Source: Proteobacteria bacterium UBA1844 (lineage in GTDB: Bacteria; Pseudomonadota; Gammaproteobacteria; Steroidobacterales; Woeseiaceae). Taken from it: 62,281 nt of DNA. The position numbers and the translations under genes were made by a program. Below, one piece after another: positions 40,296 to 48,662 of this stretch (position 1 is the first letter of the stretch; each line of letters starts with the position of its first letter). The notes under the pieces were generated by a model, which had not been told where the DNA came from, ran no database searches, and saw only the letters and a program-made list of their open reading frames with translations. The stretch covers positions 1-62,281 of the forward strand of contig DDIS01000202.1 in assembly GCA_002338615.1 (NCBI GenBank), read 5' to 3'.

Positions 40296-41216
40296 TCAGT
40301 TGCTCGCCAGATTGCGCTCGTGCGCCGCCACCGTCCTGGCCACGCGGGTCAGAATATCCGGCCATGCATCGACCCAGCAGCAGCGGTGGTCGAAGCCCTC
40401 AAACGACCATATTTCAAGGGCCTGTCCTGTTGCACGATAGCTCTCGGTAACAGATGGCGGCACCACCTTGTCACGTCCACCGATCATTTGCACATGCAGT
40501 ACGCGGTGCGGCAACGGCACTTCCAGTGCCGGGTCCAGCGAGTTCTCGAGCGGCAGGTAATCGTGCGCAGTGGTCCAGGCCCGTACATCGAGATTGGCAG
40601 CAACGCCAATTACTGCAACGGCAGCCGGCAAGCGCGCGGCAACCAGCCGCGCAATCGTGCCGCCCCCGCTATAGCCGAATAGCAACACGCCGTCGTAGTC
40701 GCCACCGGCGCCTAGTTCCGCGATCAGCTTTGTCATGCTGGCAATGACCTTGTCCGAGTAGCGACCACTGGTCCAGTCTTCCGCTGTGCACGCGGGTTGA
40801 GCTCGCTCGCCGAAATAGCAGGGCCGACCGACATAAACACTGGCTGCGTCATCAAGCAACATCAGCTCCAGCGCAAGCATATGTTTTGGCGTCGGGTCGT
40901 CCGCAGGACGCAGGCCATCGATCCAGGGCCGACCGTCGCCCTCGATATAGACATGCAGCGATCCGCCATCCGGACGTGAACGCGAGGACAGCACCAGGTG
41001 GTCATAAGTAGTACCGGTACGCACACTCTGCTGCAGATTGTTGTCTCTGATCTGTCGCTCGAGCGGCGTGCTGCAAGCTGCGAGTTCGAACCCCAGTAAC
41101 AGCATGAGCAGCAAGCGCAACGCAAACTCGCCGCCGTGCCAGACGGCGCGGTTCACCGGCTGACGGCCGCTATTTCGCGCGCGCTGCAAATAATTGATTT
41201 TTGGCAAGAAACACAT
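40296..41216 (-). CDS. Alpha/beta-hydrolase lipoprotein
   Basis: This protein of up to 306 residues has a lipoprotein signal ending 'LLLMLLLGFELAAC', with the Cys as lipidation site. In the hydrolase domain the nucleophile elbow is 'LLFGYSGGGTIARL' (GxSxG) and a probable catalytic His lies in 'WSFEGFDHRCCW'. 'HVYIEGDGRPWIDG' is typical of this lipase/esterase-like group. The listed ATG gives an overlong 48-residue signal; GTG at 41156 would give a normal lipoprotein leader of about 28 residues. It is first in the unit with Crp, cyclase and the FecR-like protein. The substrate is unknown. Confidence 0.84.
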   Translation of the reverse strand: MCFLPKINYLQRARNSGRQPVNRAVWHGGEFALRLLLMLLLGFELAACSTPLERQIRDNNLQQSVRTGTTYDHLVLSSRSRPDGGSLHVYIEGDGRPWIDGLRPADDPTPKHMLALELMLLDDAASVYVGRPCYFGERAQPACTAEDWTSGRYSDKVIASMTKLIAELGAGGDYDGVLLFGYSGGGTIARLVAARLPAAVAVIGVAANLDVRAWTTAHDYLPLENSLDPALEVPLPHRVLHVQMIGGRDKVVPPSVTESYRATGQALEIWSFEGFDHRCCWVDAWPDILTRVARTVAAHERNLASN

Positions 41217-41219
41217 AGA

Positions 41220-41248
41220 TGGTCAGGCCGTACGATTGATTGTATACT
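41220..41248 (+). promoter_or_regulatory. Possible sigma70-type promoter for the outer-membrane barrel gene
   Basis: TGGTCA (41220-41225) and TATACT (41243-41248) are separated by 17 bp and lie in an AT-rich stretch 158 bp before the barrel gene. The -10 fits well and the -35 matches four of six positions. It is called by eye only. Confidence 0.33.
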
Positions 41249-41405
41249 GCTGGAACTGCCGAAAAACCAATAATAAATAAGACCAGATCGGGGGCGATTT
41301 GGCGGCATGGCAGGGCGACTTCCAGGTTCCGGAAACGCAAATCCGCCACATTTGTGCCTGAATTGATTGTAGCCAATTAATGGTCATAAGAATCAGTGAT
41401 CAAAA

Positions 41406-42959
41406 ATGGGGTGGGCAGACGTGTGGAAAATTAGCAATTCGAATAATACGATCGGCGGTTTGCGTGCTGGCCTCCTTGTTGTATCGCTGGCCGGATCAAC
41501 TTGCCTTGCGGGGCCACTGGATGATTTCGCGAGGAATAACGGTGGCACCTCGGTGCAGGTTGATATCGCCACTGCGATTCAGGCGATTTGTCCGAGCCTG
41601 GTTGGATCGTTCGGCGGCATCGATGACGCGCTCGGCTCGCCTGACTCGCCGGACAAAGACATCACCCTTCGGTGTAATGAGCTGATTTCAACGTCGGTCG
41701 GCATGGCAACCGGCACCCAGCCGCGCCGCAGTCTTGGCTATGACGACCCCGACGAATTGCTGGGTGCCTTGCAACAGGTAACCGGTGAGGAGATCGCCGC
41801 GCAGAACACCATGACCGTGAGGGCCGCAAACAGCCAGTTCTCGAATATTGCATCGCGCCTCGGGGCGTTACGCCTCGCGAGCTCGGGCGCGGGCACGACC
41901 GGTCCGGCCAGTGCATTCAATTTCGACGTGGGGGGCGTGAACATGACCTCCGCTGTAGCCGATACGAATCGTAAGCTGCTGGGCGGTGGCGCTTCGGCGG
42001 ACGAAACGGGTGGACTGCAGCGTGCCGGATTTTTCATCAACGGCAACTACAACACCGGCGATCGCGACGCATCGGCGCTAGAAGATGGTTTTGATTTCGA
42101 TGTGTTCAGTGTGACGGCCGGTCTCGACTATCGCTTTGATTCAGGAGTGATAGGCGCGTCGGTGGGCTATGACGACTTCAGTTCCGACTTCAAGTCGTCT
42201 GCGGTGGTTTCCGGCGGTGACATCGGCGCCGATGGATTTTCAGTATCGTTGTTCGGACTTAAGGATCTCGGAAACTTTTTTGTTGACGGCATCGCGACCT
42301 ACGGCGAGCTCGACTACGAAATGAGTCGCATACTTATCTACAGCTCGGCGAATAACGATCCGGGCTGCCAGTGTCCAAACCAGGATCGCACACTGGGTTC
42401 CAGCTCGTCAGGCGACCATATTGCCGTTAGTAGCACCGCCGGCTGGCAATGGTATGCCAACGAGTGGCTCATTCAGCCGACCCTGGGCGTGTCCTGGCGG
42501 AGCTATACCATCGACGGTTATACAGAGGTCGATACGCAGGCGAATGGCGGCATGGAATTGCGCTACGGCGACCAGGACATAGATTCGCTGCGCTCGGTAC
42601 TTGGCATCCAGATCTCGCGTGGCTACAACAAGGAATTTGGCGTCCTCAGACCCTGGTTTGGCCTCGAGTGGTACCACGAATTCGAAGATGATCAGAATAT
42701 TCTGGCGGCGAAGTACGCACAGGAAGACGTCCTCGCAGCATCGACACCGGGATTCGGGTTCAGCAACAGCCTGACGGGCTGCTTGTCGTGTTTTTCGATC
42801 GCCGCTGCCGAACCCGATACTGATTTCGGCGTTGCGGGCATTGGTCTATCCATTGTGCTGCCGAACTTTGTACAACTGCTATTCTATTACGAAGGATTGC
42901 TCGGCTATGAGGATCTGACGAGCAATTCCATTACGTTCAATTTCAGAAGCCAGTTTTAG
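41406..42959 (+). CDS. Outer-membrane beta-barrel (autotransporter-domain) protein
   Basis: This 517-residue protein has a signal peptide ending 'STCLAG-PLDD'. A helical/Ser-Ala-rich passenger of about 200 residues follows, with two Cys ('AICPSL', 'LRCNEL'). The C-terminal barrel is marked by alternating strands ('FDVFSVTAGLDYRFDSGVIG', 'DGFSVSLFGLKDLGNFFVDG') and a terminal Phe ('TFNFRSQF'). This matches PF03797-type barrels, but the passenger is short. Two Cys pairs ('GCQCPNQD', 'GCLSCFS') lie in barrel loops. GTG at 41421, preceded by a G-rich stretch, is an alternative start. The caspase gene follows by 40 nt. Its role is unknown. Confidence 0.87.
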   Translation: MGWADVWKISNSNNTIGGLRAGLLVVSLAGSTCLAGPLDDFARNNGGTSVQVDIATAIQAICPSLVGSFGGIDDALGSPDSPDKDITLRCNELISTSVGMATGTQPRRSLGYDDPDELLGALQQVTGEEIAAQNTMTVRAANSQFSNIASRLGALRLASSGAGTTGPASAFNFDVGGVNMTSAVADTNRKLLGGGASADETGGLQRAGFFINGNYNTGDRDASALEDGFDFDVFSVTAGLDYRFDSGVIGASVGYDDFSSDFKSSAVVSGGDIGADGFSVSLFGLKDLGNFFVDGIATYGELDYEMSRILIYSSANNDPGCQCPNQDRTLGSSSSGDHIAVSSTAGWQWYANEWLIQPTLGVSWRSYTIDGYTEVDTQANGGMELRYGDQDIDSLRSVLGIQISRGYNKEFGVLRPWFGLEWYHEFEDDQNILAAKYAQEDVLAASTPGFGFSNSLTGCLSCFSIAAAEPDTDFGVAGIGLSIVLPNFVQLLFYYEGLLGYEDLTSNSITFNFRSQF

Positions 42960-42999
42960 CCGCGAGTCGCAATTCGGCTCCCGCTTCGAGGTTGATTCG

Positions 43000-45552
43000 A
43001 TGACTACTTCAGTTCAGTCACGCGCATTGATGGCCGCCGCCACTGCGCTGCTGTGCGCATGGTGTGTCCACACATTCGCTGCAAGCGATGAGAGCGAGGC
43101 GACCGACGACAAGCGAATTGTTGACTGCCTGCTGCAAGGGCAAATCCGGAAGCTGGGTTCCACGATCTACCAGGCGCCGCCGAAGCCCGTAAGACTGCCG
43201 GCACGGGATTGCGAAATTCGCGGCGGCGATTTCCTCGTCTTCGACCGCAGCAGCTACGCGTCGTCGCTGGGGCACTGGTTGCAGTTGGCAAAAGCCGGCG
43301 ATGTTGATGCAGAGATCTATGTCGGTGAAATATTTGAACGGGGCATGGGGCGCGAGCCCGACTATGCGCAAGCAGCCGTGTGGTACAAGCAGGCGGCCGA
43401 CAAGGGCCATCCCGTTGCGCAAATCAGCCTTGCACAACTTTATGAGAAGGGTCTCGGTGTACCGCAGGACCCAGGCGAGGCGGAAAAGCTCTACCGGGCG
43501 GCATTCGGGCCGGGGGTCAATGAGAATGTAGCGATCGATCCCAGGTCCCTGGACGATCCGGCGGATCGAACACTGCGCCTCGAGCAGCAACTGGCACGGG
43601 CACAGGAAGAGTCCGCTGCGCTGGAGCAGCAGCTGGCCGCTACGCGTGACAACCTGGCGGCAGCGCAGAGGGACCTGGCCGAACACGAAGCTGAAGAACA
43701 ACGACTGCAGGCGAATCTTAGCGAGGCAAGCAAGCAGGTAGAGTCTGCATCGGCCAGCAATAGTGGATTGCAGCAGGCCGAGCAGGAGCTCGCAAAGCGC
43801 AACAGCGAACTCGAGAATCAGCAGTACACGATTGCCCAGCTAAAGGAACAGATTTCACGAAGTCATACACAGATTGCCGCGTACCAGGACGAGTTTGCGC
43901 GGATTGCCGAGCTGGAAAGCGAACTCAAGGCGCAATCACAGAAATTCGAACAGACCAACGCCGAGCTGCGCGACACGCGAGTTGCGCTCAGCGACTCGAA
44001 CCTGCGCCTCAAAGAGCAACAGCAGCGCTTTGATGAAGAACGGGAGGCTCTGCTCCAGGCACGCGCGGCACTAAGTGAAAACACGGCGGCCACAAGCAAT
44101 AGCAAAGCTGAACTCGAGCAGCAGCTCAAGGAGCGCGAGGCGCGGCTGGCCACGCAGGCTGGCAACCTCGAAGCGATGCGGGCGGAAATTGAGACATTTC
44201 AGTCGCAGTCGATCGAATTGCAGAATCGCCTGACGGAATTACGCCGCGAGAATGAAGAGCTGGTTTCCGCACGCTCCGACGCCGCGCGTTATCGTGACGA
44301 ATCGCAGCGCTTGCAAGTCGCGCTTTTGGAGACGCAGGAGCAATTGCGGTCGATGGAGGAGCGCGCTGACCAGACAGCGAAGATGCAGGCGGAGCTCGAA
44401 CGTATTCGCGACGAGGCGAATCGTTACAAGGATCGGCTCGACACACTTGAGTCAGCCAGGGAATCAGTTGCCGACCTCGCGGGACCTGAAATTCAGCTCA
44501 TCGAGCCGGTTGCCTATAACACCCGCGGCAGTTCGACAATTCCGATTACTTCAAGCGAACAACAGGCCATCATCGGCCAGGTATCGGCGCCGGCCGGCCT
44601 GCTGACACTGATGATCAATCAGCAGCCGACAGAAGTTAACGCCAATAATGTATTTCAGTCGATGATTGATCTGCGCGGCGAAGAAACGCCGGTTCGTATT
44701 ACGGCGATCGACACCCAGGGCAAGCGCAGTGAGCAGGTTTTCAGCCTGATCAACAAGGCCGTCAAGCAAATGGAGGCCAAGCACCGTTTGCCGGACGTGA
44801 CCTTCGGCAAGTTTCACGCGTTGCTGATTGGCAACCAGGATTACTCGCTGCTGCCGGATCTCGTCACGCCGATCAAGGATGTCGAAGCTATCGATGAGAT
44901 TCTCAGGGAGCACTACGGCTTCACGACCACCGTGATACGAAACGGTACCCGGGAAGCCATTATGGACAAAATGTACAAATTACTCGGTGAATTGACGTCC
45001 GCGGACAATCTGCTGATCTATTACGCCGGGCATGGCGAGTATGTAACCGATACCAATCGCGGCGTCTGGTTGCCCGTGGATGCGAACCCCGCAAGCCCTG
45101 CAAACTGGATTACCAATATTGAAGTCAGTGACTACCTGAAGCAGATTGCGGCGAAGCAAATCGTCGTGATCGCCGATTCCTGCTACTCCGGCGCACTGAC
45201 GCGTTCGGCACTGATCAATTTGCGCCCGGGTATGACTGATGAAGAATACGAGGCGCATTTGAAACGGATGGCGGATGTGCGTGCGCGCGTCGTTTTGACC
45301 TCGGGCGGGCTGGCGCCGGTACTGGACTCCGGAAAGCCAGGGTCGAGCCACTCCATTTTTGCATCGGCGCTGATCGAAATACTGAACGAGAATTCGACCG
45401 TGCTATCGGCGCAGGACCTCGGGCGCACAATTGCGGCGAAGGTAAGCCTTGCGGCCAGCAAGGTCGGGTATGAGCAGGAACCACAGTATGCGCCGCTCAA
45501 TCATGCCAATCATCAGGGCGGTGATTTCTTTTTCGTGCCGAATGAGACCTGA
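43000..45552 (+). CDS. Exported caspase-family (C14) protease with Sel1 repeats and coiled coil
   Basis: This 850-residue protein has a signal peptide ('ALMAAATALLCAWCVHTFAA') and Sel1-like repeats (about 90-170: 'AEIYVGEIFERGMGREPDYA', 'AQISLAQLYEKGLGV'). A Glu/Gln-rich coiled coil of about 300 residues (about 190-490) and an Ig-like module (about 500-590) follow. The C-terminal caspase domain opens with 'FHALLIGNQDYSLLPDL', with catalytic His678 in 'YYAGHGEY' and Cys728 in 'ADSCYSG'. Prokaryotic caspase-like proteins cleave after basic or other defined residues; few are predicted to act outside the cytoplasm. GAGG precedes the start. It may be co-transcribed with the barrel protein 40 nt upstream. 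Substrate and trigger are unknown. Confidence 0.92.
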   Translation: MTTSVQSRALMAAATALLCAWCVHTFAASDESEATDDKRIVDCLLQGQIRKLGSTIYQAPPKPVRLPARDCEIRGGDFLVFDRSSYASSLGHWLQLAKAGDVDAEIYVGEIFERGMGREPDYAQAAVWYKQAADKGHPVAQISLAQLYEKGLGVPQDPGEAEKLYRAAFGPGVNENVAIDPRSLDDPADRTLRLEQQLARAQEESAALEQQLAATRDNLAAAQRDLAEHEAEEQRLQANLSEASKQVESASASNSGLQQAEQELAKRNSELENQQYTIAQLKEQISRSHTQIAAYQDEFARIAELESELKAQSQKFEQTNAELRDTRVALSDSNLRLKEQQQRFDEEREALLQARAALSENTAATSNSKAELEQQLKEREARLATQAGNLEAMRAEIETFQSQSIELQNRLTELRRENEELVSARSDAARYRDESQRLQVALLETQEQLRSMEERADQTAKMQAELERIRDEANRYKDRLDTLESARESVADLAGPEIQLIEPVAYNTRGSSTIPITSSEQQAIIGQVSAPAGLLTLMINQQPTEVNANNVFQSMIDLRGEETPVRITAIDTQGKRSEQVFSLINKAVKQMEAKHRLPDVTFGKFHALLIGNQDYSLLPDLVTPIKDVEAIDEILREHYGFTTTVIRNGTREAIMDKMYKLLGELTSADNLLIYYAGHGEYVTDTNRGVWLPVDANPASPANWITNIEVSDYLKQIAAKQIVVIADSCYSGALTRSALINLRPGMTDEEYEAHLKRMADVRARVVLTSGGLAPVLDSGKPGSSHSIFASALIEILNENSTVLSAQDLGRTIAAKVSLAASKVGYEQEPQYAPLNHANHQGGDFFFVPNET

Positions 45553-45589
45553 GAGCACAGCACGCTGTTGAGAAATTATTTGTTACGCC

Positions 45590-45671
45590 GTAGGAGCGGC
45601 ATCTTGCCGCGATAAGCTGCTGGTTCAAAGTGCTGGTTCAAGCCCGTATCGCGCCGGGACGGCGCTCCTAC
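45590..45671. repeat. REP-type repeat pair (copy 1)
   Basis: GTAGGAGCGGCATCTTGCCG at 45590-45609 (the palindromic REP unit, continuing CGAT) is followed about 44 bp later by GACGGCGCTCCTAC at 45658-45671, the same GTAGGAGC head in reverse. The second half overlaps the end of the PDZ gene, whose TAG stop lies inside it. The closest match in the window is at 58241-58288. Confidence 0.8.
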
Positions 45672-46429
45672 CGGGCCAGGTTTGCGATAAGCAATTCATT
45701 CAGGCTTGCGGCAAGTTCCACGTAACCACTGTCGGCAATACGTTGTGCCTGGTAGTTAAGGCGCGCGCGGATTTCATGGTTGTCGCCCGCCGCGTACTGC
45801 AACTCGACCAGGAGTCGTTGCACGTATTCAAAGAGCAGCTGTGCGTCCAGCGCTTCGAGTTCGGCGGAACCTGCAGATCGCAGTGTCCCCGTGCGCGACT
45901 GGTGGCACCAGAGCCTGAGACCGGCGGACTGGCTGTTCGGTCCGCCCCAAAGCATTTCCTCGACGTAAGTGGCGCGGATGCAATCATCCCACCGACTCTG
46001 CATCACGCTGGTCAGTGCTTCTTCACGAATACGCAGGATTTCGCCCGCGTCGCGGCACTGCACCGTTACCCGGCGAAATTCGTCGCCACGGGATAATGAA
46101 ATCGCAACTGCCCCCAATAGTGGGCGCGCGGCGAGTGCATCGCGCAGGCCTTTACCATCGACGACCGGTTTGCCATTGACGGCAACGATACGATCTGCCT
46201 CGCTGATGCCAAGATCTGTCCAGGCCGAAACGCGTGTCACAACCAGCGGTGAACCGACAGCCAGTACACCGAGCTCGCAATTGCTGGCGGCTGGCCCGAA
46301 CGTTTCGTCAAACATCTCGAGACCCGTAAGCGGCTGCGAGTTGGCGGTTTCCACGCAGAGAGCCACATGGCTGCACAGGCAGCCAACCGAGAGAACCGTG
46401 GCCGCGGCCAGGCGGGCCAGATTTTTCAT
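45668..46429 (-). CDS. Exported PDZ-domain protein
   Basis: From Met at 46429 (GGAA upstream) the protein is 253 residues. It starts with a signal peptide ('NLARLAAATVLSVGCLCSHV'), with Cys residues but no clean lipobox. The PDZ domain (about 55-130) contains 'GSPLVVTRVSAWTDLGIS', 'ADRIVAVNGKPVVDGKGLRD'. A helical C-terminal half of about 120 residues follows. No protease domain is attached. The periplasmic location makes it a possible partner of the exported caspase, whose gene converges with it across the REP repeat; this is speculation. A longer start at 46459 lacks signal-peptide character. Confidence 0.8.
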   Translation of the reverse strand: MKNLARLAAATVLSVGCLCSHVALCVETANSQPLTGLEMFDETFGPAASNCELGVLAVGSPLVVTRVSAWTDLGISEADRIVAVNGKPVVDGKGLRDALAARPLLGAVAISLSRGDEFRRVTVQCRDAGEILRIREEALTSVMQSRWDDCIRATYVEEMLWGGPNSQSAGLRLWCHQSRTGTLRSAGSAELEALDAQLLFEYVQRLLVELQYAAGDNHEIRARLNYQAQRIADSGYVELAASLNELLIANLAR

Positions 46430-46515
46430 AGTGTCGTTCCAAGCAGAGCCTGCGCTCATTTCACACGGAATCGACAGTCGCGACCGCGATCGGCATCACA
46501 AAAGCGGGCAGCGAG

Positions 46516-46533
46516 TCGCGAAACAGTTCGCGA
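46516..46533 (-). terminator. Hairpin after the YkvI-like transporter gene
   Basis: TCGCGAA (46516-46522) and TTCGCGA (46527-46533) form a perfect 7-bp stem with a 4-nt loop, 1 nt beyond the stop codon read on the minus strand. The T-rich tract that follows is short and 11 nt away, so termination is only plausible. Confidence 0.38.
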
Positions 46534-46534
46534 A

Positions 46535-47635
46535 TCAGGAAGTTAGGTCAGGAGACTGCTTCCGCGACAGCTGATAGATGCCGTACGTCAGCAGCGGCAC
46601 TATGTAGACGATCAGGAACCCCCAGGACATCGCGCCGTAGCCTTTGGCGATGAGCGCTGTTATGCCCAGTAAAGACAGGGCGGCGCTGAGCAAAATCGCG
46701 ACCACGGCGATGGCAGCGCGGTAGGCTGGTTTCAATCGGTTGCCATGTGACTCCAGCAGGTAGCCGTCGATGCGCTCGTTGATGCCCTGCAACAGGCCGG
46801 CGCCGGTCTCGATAAACGTGCCGAACAGCATGATCGTATAAACCACGACAAACACGGTAAGTCCGAGGCGGCCGATCATCCAGTACACCGGGATCGCCTC
46901 GTCCAGTACCGCGGGCCAGGCCGTCAGGAACGTATACTGAAATACGAGTGCCGGTGCCATCGCGATGGCACCCGCGACGACGCCGGACCGAACGGCCTCC
47001 CCGCGCGTACGAAATTCCCGCGTGACGTACAGCAGCATCGGTGCTATGGCGACGTTGTACATGGCGTACCTGGCGCCGCTTAACCACCAGCCACTCACGA
47101 TCTGCACATCGTCAAAGGCCGCCTCCGTGGATGCTCCACTGTGCATGAAGACCAGAATGAAAAAGGCGATAAAGACGGCGTACAGGAAAAATGACCAGAA
47201 CGTGAGTACGCGTGTAATCAGTTGCTGACCGAAGAATGTGAGCGTGCCAACGACGGTGAGCATGATCAACAAGCCGACGACGTAAGAGATGCCGAAATTA
47301 TCCCGCAGGATATTGCCCGCCGCCGATGCCAGCACGGCGAGTACCAGCAGGAAAATGAAAATCATCAGGATTTCGAACGCGATCCAGCCGGGCCCGAGCA
47401 GGGACTTGAAGAAGTGCCGGTAATCGTAGGTACCAAAACTTCTCGAATACTCGAACGTAGTTGCCAGCACCAGCGCGAGCAGGACAAACGCGACGCCTAT
47501 GCCGAGAAAACCACCAACCGCGCCGTAGGATGTGAAGTACTCGACTGCTTCACGCCCTGTACCGTAGCCGCCACCCACCATGACGGACTGGAACACGGCG
47601 CCGGGAACAATATAGATACGAAAAAAGCGTCGCAC
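46535..47635 (-). CDS. YkvI-like polytopic membrane protein, probable transporter
   Basis: From the GTG at 47635 the protein is 366 residues with about ten membrane helices. It begins 'RRFFRIYIVPGAVFQSVMVG', then 'GGYGTGREAVEYF', the G-rich first-helix motif seen in YkvI-type proteins and distantly in amino-acid transporters of the APC fold. The start codon overlaps the stop of the DgcN-like gene (TAGTG), so translation is coupled. With the D-Glu genes beside it, it is a candidate inner-membrane carrier for amino acids or their N-acetyl forms. The frame is open to 47791, but that part runs through the preceding gene and has no membrane-protein character. Confidence 0.85.
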   Translation of the reverse strand: MRRFFRIYIVPGAVFQSVMVGGGYGTGREAVEYFTSYGAVGGFLGIGVAFVLLALVLATTFEYSRSFGTYDYRHFFKSLLGPGWIAFEILMIFIFLLVLAVLASAAGNILRDNFGISYVVGLLIMLTVVGTLTFFGQQLITRVLTFWSFFLYAVFIAFFILVFMHSGASTEAAFDDVQIVSGWWLSGARYAMYNVAIAPMLLYVTREFRTRGEAVRSGVVAGAIAMAPALVFQYTFLTAWPAVLDEAIPVYWMIGRLGLTVFVVVYTIMLFGTFIETGAGLLQGINERIDGYLLESHGNRLKPAYRAAIAVVAILLSAALSLLGITALIAKGYGAMSWGFLIVYIVPLLTYGIYQLSRKQSPDLTS

Positions 47636-48651
47636 TAGTCCGGGCTGGCCAGCAAATTGCGGACGATGGCGGCGCAGCCGTCGATGACCGGGTCGACACA
47701 GGGAAAACCTGTTTCGGCGGCCAGCTTTGCAAGGTAGTCTGTTCGCTCGTTGCCGTGCAACGCCGAGGTATTGACGCTGATCCCGGCGCAACGAATGTCA
47801 GGGTTGGTGCGCCGGCCAAGCGTGAGGTTGAGCTCGATACATTCGTCGATACCCGGCAGTGCGTAGTGCTCCCAGCCGCTCGCGAATTTTCTTGGCGCAT
47901 CATGGCAAAGGACGATCGCGTCGGGTTGTGAGCCGTGTAACAGCCCCAGGCTTACGGCGGCATAGCCCGGGTGAAACACTGAACCCTGGCCTTCGATCAC
48001 GTCCCAGTGGTCGGGGTCATTGTCCGGCGAAAGAATCTCCGCCGCACCCGATACGAAATCCGAGACAACCGCGTCGATGGGCAGGCCTTCGCCTGCAATC
48101 ATGATGCCGGTCTGGCCGGTAGCGCGGAAAGTCGCCTTTGCGCCGGCTTCGAGCAGCGCAGCATGTAATGACAGCGCCGTATATTTCTTGCCGACCGCGC
48201 AGTCGGTGCCGACCATCAGCACCCTTTTACCGCTGCGTTTCTTGCCGTTGCCCACCGGAATTCCCTTGGGCGGTACACGTATGTCGATCAGCTGTGCGCC
48301 CGACGCGCGCGCTGCCGCAAGTAACTCGGGTTTGTCGCCGAGTCTGAAATGCAGACCGCTCACAACGTCCATACCGCGCTCGGCGGCACCGATGATGACC
48401 TGCCACCAGTTATCCGCGATACCGCCACCCACCGGGGCCACACCGATTACCAGGCTTTTGACGCCGGCAGCAACGGCTTCGTCGAGGCTCATATCCGGTA
48501 CGCCGAGCCCGACCGCATTGTCTGCGAGCCGCAACTGACCAGCGACCAGTTCCTTGCGCCAGTGTGCAATACCGAGACCGGTCTTGACGTAGGTGTAATC
48601 CTCCTGGTCACCGACGAAGATCAGGTAGGGCGCACGCAACACTATTTTCAT
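47635..48651 (-). CDS. dgcN: DgcN-like N-acetyltransferase (DUF1611 family)
   Basis: This 338-residue protein is of the DUF1611 family. The N-domain starts 'MKIVLRAPYLIFVGD'. A P-loop-type C-domain has 'VLMVGTDCAVGKKYTALSLH', then 'GQTGIMIAG' and 'VIEGQGSVFHPGY'. DgcN is known as the acetyl-CoA-dependent N-acetyltransferase for D-glutamate in a marine D-Glu catabolic route, and its product is then racemised by DgcA. A DgcA-like gene lies at 55641 in the same cluster, which supports the call. Start: ATG at 48651, with the DUF819 stop 12 nt away; TTG at 48666 would overlap it. Confidence 0.88.
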   Translation of the reverse strand: MKIVLRAPYLIFVGDQEDYTYVKTGLGIAHWRKELVAGQLRLADNAVGLGVPDMSLDEAVAAGVKSLVIGVAPVGGGIADNWWQVIIGAAERGMDVVSGLHFRLGDKPELLAAARASGAQLIDIRVPPKGIPVGNGKKRSGKRVLMVGTDCAVGKKYTALSLHAALLEAGAKATFRATGQTGIMIAGEGLPIDAVVSDFVSGAAEILSPDNDPDHWDVIEGQGSVFHPGYAAVSLGLLHGSQPDAIVLCHDAPRKFASGWEHYALPGIDECIELNLTLGRRTNPDIRCAGISVNTSALHGNERTDYLAKLAAETGFPCVDPVIDGCAAIVRNLLASPD

Positions 48652-48662
48652 GGCAGGAGCGT

